Shown one piece after another: positions 35,194 through 45,627 of a stretch of DNA of 64,000 bases. Made by a program: the position numbers and the translations under genes. The stretch lies in NCBI GenBank assembly GCA_020740775.1, contig JAHEWK010000004.1, forward strand, positions 496,001 to 560,000, written 5' to 3'. This DNA is from Ilyonectria destructans. Lineage: Eukaryota; Ascomycota; Sordariomycetes; Hypocreales; Nectriaceae. The notes below the pieces were generated by a model, which was not told where the DNA came from, did not search any database, and saw nothing but the letters and a program-made list of their open reading frames with translations. Within the stretch, counting starts at the first letter, position 1; the number at the start of each line of letters is the position of its first letter.

Positions 35194-36996
35194 TCAGATG
35201 CTGTCAATCCCCTTCGCTTTGACGACATCATCTCGATCAATGCTGCCACTAAAGACGCGTCAGTCGCATAGTTCATAAAGTGGGATGAAATTTCGGAAAC
35301 TCACTCTTCGGCGTCAAGTTCTTGGGCGGTGATGGTTTTGCGATGCTTCTTGGCTGTGCTGCGAATCTGCCACCACGGACCCTCAAAGAGCGCGTCCAAG
35401 TGCTCCACAGGCAATCCTGCGGTCTCAGGAACGGCCAAAAAGACGTAAATGAGGGAGATGAAGCACCAGGCAGCGAAGAAGATGAATGCACCCCAATCAT
35501 CCATGCTCTCAAGGATACTAGGAGTCGCTCTGTTGAGGCCGAAGTAGAACAACCAGTGGAATGTCTGGGTCAAGGCAGAGCCAAAGGATCGAATGCTGTT
35601 GGGCCACAATTCGGCACCGAAGACATACGGCAAGACCAGCAGACCTAAATTCACAATGTTAGTCTCAGATACGCACTTTGTATGTGTGAATGCGCTGTTG
35701 CAACTTACCAACTGCATAGCCGAAGCCGTGAATGAAAATGGCGGCTACCGCGGCCTCTGATGCTGCATCCGAGACTGGGCCGGCTTGCTTGTATTTGAGA
35801 TAAACTCCAATGTAGATATCTGAAATCATCTGGATAGTAATTCCGGTGAAGAGAGACTTGCGACGGCCCAGAGCATCGATGAAGAAGAATGATGCAATCA
35901 AGGTGTAAAAGAACTTGGACATGGAATACATGCTGGACAAGAAGAGAGAGCGATCGGTGTTTCCCCCAAGACCCATCAGAGACAAGATCGGCACAAGATA
36001 GCTCGTCACGGAGTTGGCGCCTGACAGCTGAGCCAAGGCATATGAGACGCAAGACTGCTGGACGCGGCGGAGGTTTGCCGGTACCATGAAGGTTTCCCTG
36101 AATACAGATTTGATACCCCCATTAGCTCCATACTTGGAATGCTCTCCCTCAATTTGAAGCCGAATGTCTGAGAGCTCGCTAGCGACACGAGGGTGGTCCC
36201 GGGGCAGGCCGCGAAGAGCCACCAGTGTTTCAGTCGCTTCTTCCTCCCGGCCGACGAGCATAAGCCATCTTGGGGATTCGTAGACGAAGAAACTGGCGAT
36301 AATAATAAGAGTGCAGATGATTGTCGGTGTGAAGAAGACGATCTGATACTGCAAACGCGAGGCGGCGACGTGCAGGAAGCAAGCGTAGACGGTGAGGGTG
36401 CTGACAGTCAGACTGAGCAGCATCACGACGCTGAACCAAACAGTCAAAAGGCCGCGAATCTCGGTCGGCGCGATTTCGACAATAGACATGGGCCCAGTGA
36501 CGGTAAGAGGTCCGATTCCGAGGCCAGAAATAAATCGGGCAGTGTAGAGGACGCCGAGGTGACCATTTGCAAAGGTGGCGATGAGTTGGCCGACAATCCA
36601 AACGGCAAAGTATAGGCGGAGCGACCATAAGCGACCGATGCGATCATTGATGAAGAACGAGATGCCAGAACCAACACCGGCAGTGAGGTAGACGAACGAA
36701 ATGAAGTTGGTCACCTCCTTGGGGTTCGTGGCCGACGCAATGCCAAAGGCCGACGAGAAACCCGGGAGCGAGGGAACGACGGAGCTTGAGCCCTGATCCC
36801 ATGCTGCGAGAGGCGTAAGCAAAGTATTAAGCATCAACTAATACGTGGAAGACTTACTAATGCACAGGCCGGACATTGCATAAACGGCCGTGGTGAGTAG
36901 TAGCCTGCGGTTGAAGATGACTTCACGAGGCGACTCCCGTATGGACTTGACATACTTGGCGAGAGTCGAGTCGCTGAATAATTGGCCGACACCCAT
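35194..36996 (-). CDS. MFS sugar/quinate-type transporter
   Basis: Four exons, 36996..36858, 36803..35709, 35644..35305 and 35248..35194, give 542 residues. The short last exon (GSIDRDDVVKAKGIDSI) finishes the cytoplasmic tail. Sugar-porter features include ISFFINDRIGRLWSLRL, TARFISGLGIGPLTVTGPMS with IVEIAPTEIRGL, YESPRWLMLVGREEEA (PESPR motif with Tyr for Pro), AQLSGANSVTSYLVPILSL, DALGRRKSLFTG and VPETAGLPVEHLD (PETKG motif). The GPxT...E-x-AP-x-E-x-RG loop is closest to fungal quinate/myo-inositol-type porters. It should import a polyol, sugar acid or quinate-like compound at the plasma membrane. It is divergent from the flavin oxidase gene and is probably the uptake step of this island. 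Confidence 0.92.
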
Positions 36997-37674
36997 GATG
37001 GCGATTCACTTCAGGCAGATAAAGGTATTCTGATAGAAAGTGTCTCGATTGAGAAGAATTTGCCCGAGATGTCGATGAGCTCTTGAAGCCTGCTCTTGCG
37101 TTCTCTGTCGACTGATGCCGGGTACCAGGGATGAATATATTCACGGCCAGACATAGCTCGCCAACTCAGCGCTCATGATTGGATCCGACACGGCGAGATT
37201 GTCTCGTCGCGTGATGCCGGAAACATGGTGCGTTCGTTGCGCGTGTGCGCAAGCGTTATCTGGGGAAGCGCAACGTCGCTATCGCTCTCCACAATTGGAA
37301 CCATGACCCTTACTCGCCGTGCCAGAAACATTGAGCCATGAGCTGGATTCCTCCGAGTCTAATCCATGAACGGTGTGGGGCGAAAACGAGGCCGGTCGGT
37401 ACAATCCGAGTCGTCATAATGTTGCTTCTAGCTCCCTTTACGCTCTAGCTCGGCCTGTATCGCTGTCGCATCCTTCCGGTGTTTGGTCAGTGAATAATCA
37501 TGCGGATTACTTGCTAGCCGAGGATTACTCAGATAATCTGCGCCGACGTTGAGTCGATAACTGCTCTCCTCTTTTCCTTGGCTACTCCCAACGTTCCCAA
37601 TCGCACAGACAACGGTTTAGTCTGCATACAACACCGCTAAGAGATTCCACTCACTCTGCATTGTCGATCACACC
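36997..37674. promoter_or_regulatory. divergent promoter, MFS transporter and FAD oxidase genes
   Basis: 678 bp between outward-facing starts. It holds CGG-rich patches such as ccgacacggcgag near 37187 and cggtcggtac near 37390 that could bind a Zn2Cys6 factor; no site can be proved. Confidence 0.5.
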
Positions 37675-39186
37675 ATGGCCGTTCGTCCAACCAAAAATGA
37701 CCCAATTGTGATTGTGGGTGCTGGCATCTTTGGCCTCAGCACTGCCCTTCACCTCACTCGACGTGGCTATCAAGACGTGACCGTCTTTGATCGTCAAGAC
37801 TATGACAGCGGCTTGTATTCTTACCATAAGGGCTGCGATGCGGCTTCAGCAGGTATGTATCATGGTTTCCTATTCAGCATTACTGCATCGGGGTTCTGAC
37901 GTGTCGTAGATTTGAACAAGATCATCCGTTCGGCCTACGGTACTCAGACGGAATACCAAGAACTCTCCTTCGAGGCTATTGAGCATTGGCAAGCTTGGAA
38001 CCAAGAGCTCTCCAATGGCAATGTGCCACCAGGAATGAGCTCTGCCGACAAGGTCTTCTACAACTCTGGCGCAATCTCTTACAACTCTGGAGAAGCACTG
38101 CCTCCATTTGAGCAAGGCACCATCGAGGCCATGACCAAACTTGGACACGGAGATACTCAACTTGTCACTACCGACCCGAAACAAGCCGCCACTGCGCGAG
38201 ATCTGGGGTTCAATGTTGACCAGTTCAAAGCCAAAACCCGCGGTAAGCCCATTGTTGGCGTTCTCGACACCAGCGGTGGGTTTGCAGTTGCCGACAAGGC
38301 TTGTCGTTTCGCCCTCCACAAGGCGCGAGGGTATGGAGCCAAGTTTGTCTTTGGGCCAACTGCCGGTGCCTTTGACACTCTCATCCACGCTGGCAAGGAT
38401 GTCGTGGGTATCCGGACCAAGGATGGCAAAATCCATCCCGCCAAGCAAACGATCATGGCATGCGGCGCTCATACTCCCGTTCTAGTCCCAGAGCTAGATG
38501 GTCTCGCCGAAGCCACAGCAGGATCTGTTGCTGTCTTCCAGATTCCGAAGACCTCTGAGCTATTCACGCGATTGTCTCCCGAAAACTTCCCTATTTGGAT
38601 GTTTAACATGCGAAGCGGTCAGGATGGTGGCCTCTATGGCTTTCCAGTCGATCCCCAAGGATACTTCAAGATCGGATACAGAGGCACAAAGTACACCAAT
38701 CCTCAAGTGCAGCCCGATGGCAAGGAGCGCAGTGTCCCCATCACGCGATATACGAAAGGTGAAAAGATTACACAAATCCCGACGAAAGCTATGAACACCA
38801 TCGCATCATTTGTGGCAGACTATCTTCCTGAAATTTTCGAGGAAGGCCACGACGTTGCCTTCACGAGAGTCTGCTGGTATACAGATACCTTTGACAACCA
38901 TTTTGTTATCGACCAAGTTCCGCAACAACCCGGCCTCATGGTCGCCACGGGAGGCAGCGGCCATGCCTTCAAGTATCTGCCCAACATCGGCAATTGGGTT
39001 ACTGATATAATCGAAGGCGTCGACTCCGAAAGACCGGCCATCAAGGCGTGGAGATGGCGAAAACAAGGAGACACCAAGCCAGTGAATGTGCTCATGGAAG
39101 GCAAGAAAGGCACAAGGGCTCTCCAGAATGTGACGTTGGTGAGCCAGATAAACGGAAGAAGCTCAAAGAGGAGTTCTTCGCTGTAG
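37675..39186 (+). CDS. FAD-dependent amine oxidase of the saccharopine/pipecolate oxidase type
   Basis: Exons 37675..37852 and 37910..39186 give 484 residues. The dinucleotide-binding start is PIVIVGAGIFGLSTALHLTR with the acidic ribose contact after VTVFDRQ. The junction restores the family motif DAASADLNKIIRSAYGTQTE. ACRFALHKARGYGAKFVFGP, CWYTDTFDNHFVIDQVP and ATGGSGHAFKYLPNIGNW follow the monomeric sarcosine oxidase / fungal L-saccharopine or L-pipecolate oxidase pattern; fructosyl-amino-acid oxidases are a near alternative. The reaction is FAD-dependent oxidation of a secondary amine with H2O2 release. The C-terminus ends SSKRSSSL, which could be a weak PTS1-like SSL but is not a convincing peroxisomal signal. 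Confidence 0.88.
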
Positions 39187-39523
39187 TTTGGGCATGAGCG
39201 GAACGAGAGAAAGGAGATTAATTCCCACTGATGTGGCGATTGATGTTCTTGGCGGTTTGGAAGATTGCATCTTCGATGGAGAGTCACGTCAGCTTCAACC
39301 AAATATTGTACACTGATATGCATTTTAAGCGCTATATAATTGTAAGCCATCGTATTTGCATGCTATCAAGTTGCTTTGTCAACACTTATTTATTACCTTT
39401 CTATCTCAGTGCTGGCATTCTTCACCCAGAGTACAAAGTGCGTACAGGACTCGAAACCGTTCTTATTTATGACCAACGAATGGTTATGTGATGGGCTGTC
39501 TAAAGTATCTCACAACTTTTAAT
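39187..39523. other. convergent intergenic region
   Basis: 337 bp between the 3' ends of the FAD oxidase and the GH43 genes. No gene seen; expected to hold both poly(A) sites. Confidence 0.4.
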
Positions 39524-41417
39524 CTATTTCTCCGGGGGGTACACAACGATTCTGTCAAGATCCGCTCCCTTGTAGTCGACCCCATTGCTAAGGCCGCCGA
39601 CGGTGATAGTGTTCTTGCCCTTCTTCAGAGGCAGCAGCAGAGGGCTGGAAATAATGATTCCCTTGTGGGTATCCCTTTGGTAGAGAGTGTGGACGTTTTC
39701 TGTGTCGCCATTCACCACAACGCTGCTGATGCGACGGAGTTGCCATGCTCCTCCAATTCGATCCGGTGCACCCTGGGCTATAATGTGTCAGAATTGAGTT
39801 ATGAGACACCAGGGAGAAGGATTGACTTACGCTGGTCTCCATAGCCCATGTCGTCGATGTCTTTTGTCAAATAATGTTAGCGCACCTGACAATTTGGTGG
39901 GGGTGTATCATTGGGGTGAAAGCTTACTCTGATGGTAGAAGGAAACCCATTGATCCTTTCCTTGGCCAGTGACATCGAAGGAGATGGTGCTATCATTGCC
40001 ATAGATGCTAGTCGCAATCACGTTGTCGCTCCCAAAGTTCTAAAGATCGATCAATTATGTTGCAATATGTCAAGGACTTTTTCACGCAGCAAACTCACTG
40101 CCTCTTGGAGATAAGTATCTCCCTTTGTCTTTGCACTCTTGGAGTAGTAAGTCTTTCCGGATATCGCCTTCCATTCGCCAGTTTTGCTATTAATCGCGAT
40201 TAGCTCTCGGTGCATTTTCCGACAGTGGCTATTTACTTACACATTAAGGTCGTAGACGTCGTGCCAGAGAACCTCAATACTCTTTTTCTTCTCGTCAATT
40301 TCCAACGGCAGCCAGACGTTGCGGCTCTCCCAGAGCGACACGCTATCCCACTGTACATCATAAGTAAGCATTGGACGCGTTTATGCCAGCGTGATACGTA
40401 CTTGGTCTCCCATGTAAAGGTACGTTGTCTTCTTCGTACCCTTGATCCTCCAGGAGAAACCGGACTGAGTGCTGAATGTGCGGGTATAACCTGGGGAGAC
40501 GAAGAAGGGCTGGGACCATGGGCCACTGAGCGAGTCGGCACGGAATGCAACGACATCTTGTATGGTCAACCAACTTGCTTAAGCTTCATTTGTGTCATCA
40601 AAACTCACTGTTGGGTCGGTATCCTGTCTTGTGGCTCATCAAGGCATAGTAGCTCTTGTCAGTTTGGATGATGGTTGGGGCTTCAAGATCAAACTTGTTG
40701 AAGCGGAATACAGCCTCTTCGACATCGGTGATATTATCGTTGAAGCGGCTGATGTAGACGTCGCGGCCTTGTTTGCTGTCTCCGTTGGAATACAGGGCGT
40801 ATGATTTGCCACTTTTGTAGTCGGTGAAGGCTCCAAAGTCCTGGGACCAATTTCCAAGAGGTGCAATGGCATTTTGGAAGGTGTACGGGCCAGCAATGTC
40901 GTCGGACGTGGCGAAGCCTTGCACGAGTTTGGTGTATTTTGAATCGTCTGCGTGCCACCACATCTGAACAATTGTCAATATTTAATAAGGAGTTGTGGGA
41001 ATTATCCAACATACGTGGTATTTGCCCGTTTCCTCGCTGTAGAGCACTTTGGGTCGCTGGATGACATTTTGTGGGGAAATCCATTGGTGTCCATCCACCG
41101 GTTCTGTTGCGTGTGAGCACATTCGTCCTGTTCAGATCACGTTGAATTTACCACTCACTGAGTGCGATTCCGTGGGACTTCCATGTTGCGAGATCATCCG
41201 AGCTGTATACCGAGATACCGCCACCTTCAACTTGGCCCTCGCTCTTGTACTCGCCAAACCAGTAGAACTTCCCGGTATCTTGGTCGACACAGAGGCCACC
41301 AGCGTGAGCGTTGAAAATATTCCCGTCGGTATCGAACCACCTAGCGCCTGGGACGATCCATTTGGCCGTCGCGCATGTGGCCAGCGCTGCCAGCGTGAGA
41401 AAGCGTAGAGCGACCAT
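39524..41417 (-). CDS. secreted GH43 glycosidase with C-terminal CBM35-like module (galactanase-like)
   Basis: Nine exons: 41417..41159, 41103..41015, 40963..40609, 40556..40402, 40350..40241, 40186..40099, 40039..39928, 39860..39831 and 39777..39524, all in phase, 483 residues. MVALRFLTLAALATCATA is a signal peptide, followed by KWIVPGARWFDTDGNIFNAH. The five-bladed propeller shows GKFYWFGEY, QWISPQNVIQRPKVLYSEE, WSQDFGAFTDYKSGKSY and KFDLEAPTIIQ, where Glu in LEAPT is the probable general acid. The C-terminal part ends TITVGGLSNGVDYKGADLDR then IVVY, the last strands of a CBM35-like fold. The closest known layout is exo-beta-1,3-galactanase (GH43_24 plus CBM35), which acts outside the cell on arabinogalactan side chains. 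Substrate is inferred from the layout. Confidence 0.88.
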
Positions 41418-43911
41418 TTCCAATTATGGGGCGAAACAGATGGCGCCGGGCTAAGTTAGGATTCAAGAGGATCACATTGACCTCTGGAACAGCACGTCTT
41501 TTATACGGATCTTGCTTAATACCCGTATGGTATACCATGCCCTGTCGATCCCCGGGACATTCGGGTTCTGGTCAATTGTTCCGAGCTCGGGGGGAATTAC
41601 CGCGAGCTGTCCTGACGAGCCCATCATCCGCACCTACGACAATGTTGCAATGACGGCAAACCAAACATCGCAAGGTTGCCAAGCTTAATTCTGGAACTTT
41701 AACCGGTGGACTCAGCAATTAATTAGTCGTTATATCCATCTTTCCCCTGTCGTCATCGGGCTCTTAACCTCATGGAGCTCTCTTTCCCGTACCCCGCACT
41801 TGAGCCCATCACTCCATTTCCCGCGTTAATGCTGCAGGGCTGATGCCATCCCCGGAGACGAAATGCTTAACGAGGCATGATCACCAAACCCCTCGGGAAA
41901 TTGTTTTTGCAGCTTCCATAACGAGACAGGACTAATTTCCATTTCTCCACGAATTGAAAGTACCTCGGGTACGATGTTAAGGAAATTTAGCGAGATTAGA
42001 CGAATTAACTACCTGTTGGAGAGAGACCCTGTACAAGGAAACCCTCAGTAGATTGATATCTGGTCTTTAGTCATGATGACGAGACCAAAAGACCCCCTCA
42101 TCCGGCTGATCCGGATGACCCGGATCGATCAGGATCATCATGATCAATTTGAACAATATTGCAACGATTGAATTGACCGTATCGGATCCATCACTACCCT
42201 ATAACATTGCCACCCCGCTTGGAAAATCTTTAATTATGGTCCTTTGAACAACATCACTCTTGCAGCTAATTAGTTGCCAGGGACGGCTTATTTTAATGAC
42301 AAAACCTTGTATTGTTACCTTATTGCCGTGGCCTGCCCCTCTGGACTTGACGGCACTTAACCTCTGGTGCCGCCCTCGGGCGGGACCCTTGTGGGTGCAC
42401 TGCGATAGGACCGGCTGCAGTTCCGGATCGACGCGGGGAAATTGTAGATTCCCTTGGCAAGGGGATCCATTGATATTAAAGTGAGGAGACCATGAAACTG
42501 CTTCTCGACCAGGGCGCTTGTGCGTCAGACGTCCACTTCCTTCCCCGACGCTGGGGACATACGGAACGATCAAAAGGGCCATGTGGTGCCGTTATCACCT
42601 TGGCCTCTCAATGGGAACGTTCTGAGTTGGTCCATCGACTCATTGATGGAGGCGCTGATGTCCATGCGAAGACGAGACATGACGGGAACTTTTTCTTGAA
42701 TAGCAACTTCGATAATGACATTTTACGTGTCACTGCCCTTTTTACTGGCAGCCTCAAGAAGCTACAGTTTCTGATGATACGACTTGTCTATCTCACAAAG
42801 GCTCTTGGACTAGATCAAACAGGGCTGCTTATATACTGTGCGTGTGTAGAGTGTTGGTGGTGTTGCGCTCCGTTGGTGTTGGAGCGCAGGGTTTTGTGGA
42901 CAGGACGGCCAGCGATGACTAGTACAGCCCGGAATTTAAAATAGCTTTGTGCCGAGCGCATTTTGTTACATGGTGGGTATTATTGACCTATGCCTGAGCC
43001 ATCGTGAGCAGTGCTTGAGCTGTCCCGAACACATCTCTGAGGTGTCTTGATAATTCAGACGCTAACCGAACCAGCAATTTTGCCCTGCACATTGAGGAAC
43101 GAACAACAGCAATAAAATTCAAGGGAGAAAATGAAGAAGGCCATTTCGAAGAATAGACATCTATCATTTGTATCCCCAAGATGGAAGAACTGTAATTCCC
43201 TATCCCGATGGTTGGTGTCGAAGCCGGGAATCCGGCTTACTCAGTCGTACCGTGTACGTAACAGTGTCCCCATCCCGATTTAACCTGGAAGATGGAAGAT
43301 GGGGGGACTAACCTGAGTTGGTCGTTGTCCTACTTGAGTCGACACATTTGCCGAGCTTCCACTCCATCTCCAAATGCCCTGACTGCCGAAGGTAAGCGTT
43401 TCTTCCACTGCGTGGAATATGACTCGTCAAAAGGGTGCTAAACGCACCGCGATGCATTATCACTCGGTCAACTCAAGCCTCGAATCCCTTATCACACGCG
43501 CCCAACAAATGATAGTACGGCACGAGTCAAGGATGGATGTGCTATCTACCGGAGGCAACCTTAACTATCTTCGGCAACGACTGCATAGGTGGAATGGAGA
43601 CGCCTCTTCTCCACAAAGCGCACTTGACTCCCCCGCCCCCACTATTGATTGGGTGGTAGGACGAGTCCAAGGAGTGAGGCGGACGGCTGACTGTTGGTGT
43701 GTTCACCAGATACTAGGCCGATAACGATCAGCCATTGGGAATCAGGGCGTTGGGCCATTACGAACACTGAAGATGCGGAGTCGAGCAACTCACACTATAT
43801 TACCACACTGACGCTTAATCCATGATTCTCATCTGGACACACGCGAACAGATATACGCAAGAGACAGACTGAGAGATACAGGCACACAAACAATCAACAA
43901 TTCACTAAGAA
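41418..43911. other. gene-poor 2.5 kb region with promoter elements and a relic
   Basis: At the left, TATAAAAG on the minus strand (41498-41505) sits about 85 bp before the GH43 start and is its likely TATA box. The middle is AT-rich (about 41690-42290). A coding-like piece similar to fungal ankyrin proteins lies at 42480-42790. The right end is the promoter of the Rieske oxygenase. Confidence 0.5.
42492..42944 (+). pseudogene. probable ankyrin-repeat protein fragment
   Basis: The frame reads MKLLLDQGACASDV, then ELVHRLIDGGADVHAKTRHD and ILRVTALFTGSLKKLQFLM, a pattern like two to three worn ankyrin units (LLLDQGA, RLIDGGADVHA, VTALH-x-GSL) found in large fungal ankyrin proteins. A stop codon lies just upstream in the same frame and the sequence after about residue 100 loses the pattern (CACVECWWCCAPLVLE). 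No full gene surrounds it. It is best read as a truncated relic; a chance similarity is possible. Confidence 0.4.
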
Positions 43912-45306
43912 ATGTGGCGCATGCTCGGACTCGGCTCGGCTGGCGACTCAAACAGCGCCAAGGACCCTCCATCTCGAGGCCTACCGGCATCTTGGTACAG
44001 ATCTCCAGAGTTGTTCCAACTAGAAAGACGTGCCATCTTCTCGCGGAAATGGATCCTCGTCACCCATTCATTGAGGTTCAACCAGCCCGGCGACTTTCTC
44101 TCATTCACATATGCTGAATTTCCCTTCTTTCTCGTCCGCGATCGCGAAGGCTCTATTAATGGCTTCCATAACGCATGTCGCCATCGCGCATACCCCATTG
44201 TGGAGTCTCGCTGTGGCGAAGCCAAGATCTTGAGCTGCAAATACCACGGCTGGTCCTACGGCTTTGGCGGAAACCTGGCCAAGGCGCCTCGGTTCGACAC
44301 TGTCAAAGGCTTCGACAAGAGCCAGCATGGGTTGCTTCCAGTCAACGTGCACATCGACAAGCTTGGCTTTGTTTGGGTGAACCTACAGGCCGGGGAACCA
44401 GATGTGAAGTGGGACGATGAGTTTGGAGGTATGGAGGACAAGCCAAGGATGAAGCAATTCGACTTCTCGGGTGGCTACTCCTTCGACCACGTCTGGGACA
44501 TGGATCTCGATGCCAATTGGAAGTCGGTGATGGAAAATTACAACGAGTGCTATCACTGTCCAACATCCCACCCATTGATCGCGGGAGTCTCGGATTTGAC
44601 CAAGTATCGAGTCGAACCCAGCGGCGGCTGTCTGGAGCATGAGATTGTTAATAAGAAGCCGCAAACAGAAGATGACGAGTTCCGTCGTTCTATCACGTTT
44701 GCATTCCCCTGCACTTCCATTACCATAACGTGAGTTACAACCACTCCACCTTTTACAACTCGTTTGTGGAAGAAGACTGACACTTATCAACGCTTGTAGC
44801 AAGAACTTCTTTTACATTCAACGCATGATTCCTATGGGTGCAACAAAGACGAAAATTGAAAATGAGATTTATCGTCATAAAGTCGCAACAGACGAAGAAT
44901 TTGCCGCCATCAACGCCTTCTACAAGCAGGTCTTGGAAGAAGACAAGCATTTGTGCGATGCGGCGCAGCGAAACCTCGACGCGGGTGTGTTCGTAAATGG
45001 GGAGCTGCACCCCGACAAAGAAAAGGTCAGTGCAATTATACTATTCCCTTGCCTTGAAAAATGTACCTCAATGAACTCGAGCTGACAAGAGTAAATAACC
45101 AGGGTCCAATTCATTTCCAGAACGTTGTCAGGGAGGAAGTCATGAACCATCGAAAGAAGGAAATGAAGCAAGGTGGACGGGAAATCTGGCCCGCGACGCC
45201 AAAGATCGTGGGGGAGATGAAGACCGGTAAGCTGAGTGAGGAAGAGATGTTCTGTTCAGAACTCGAAGCATCGAGCTGTCGAACGAGAGAGGAATTAGCG
45301 TGGTGA
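43912..45306 (+). CDS. Rieske [2Fe-2S] non-haem iron oxygenase
   Basis: Exons 43912..44729, 44800..45025 and 45103..45306 give 415 residues. The Rieske centre is [12 protein letters not shown] then [12 protein letters not shown], with cluster ligands Cys89, His91, Cys109 and His112. The mononuclear iron site has [16 protein letters not shown] (His215 and His220), with Asn211/Glu212 at the bridging position and the third ligand expected from the exon-2 part. This is the alpha-subunit-only type related to choline monooxygenase and to bacterial aromatic or quaternary-amine hydroxylases. It needs a separate reductase, none of which is seen in the window. It lies beside the C2H2 factor of the nicotinate-like block, converging on it with 321 bp between stops, so it may belong to that pathway or be a neighbour. 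Confidence 0.9.
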
Positions 45307-45627
45307 GGTTGGCTTGGTGTGTAAGAGGAATAACTCAAAGGGCTTTGTACGTAGGAGCTACGATACTCTGGGTGGCGTTTTACTCTGTGATGGAAAATTG
45401 ATATCATTCCACTAGATTCACTGGCCGCTGATAAAATGATTGGTGTTCTTCAAATTTGTGATTCTGAAGGGCGTGGAGTTCTCAGTATCGGGGCATCCAT
45501 TGTGGTCGATTCACGGCTAATCTAATTTCAAGCAAGGGTATTTTTAAAGCTAAATGTTTAATATTTTAAATCATAACCATGTAATCATAATTCAATCGCC
45601 GTCATTTCGAGATTTAAAAGACTCTAC
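45307..45627. other. convergent intergenic region, AT-rich
   Basis: 321 bp, AT-rich near 45540-45600, between the 3' ends of the Rieske oxygenase and the C2H2 factor. No gene seen. Confidence 0.4.
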
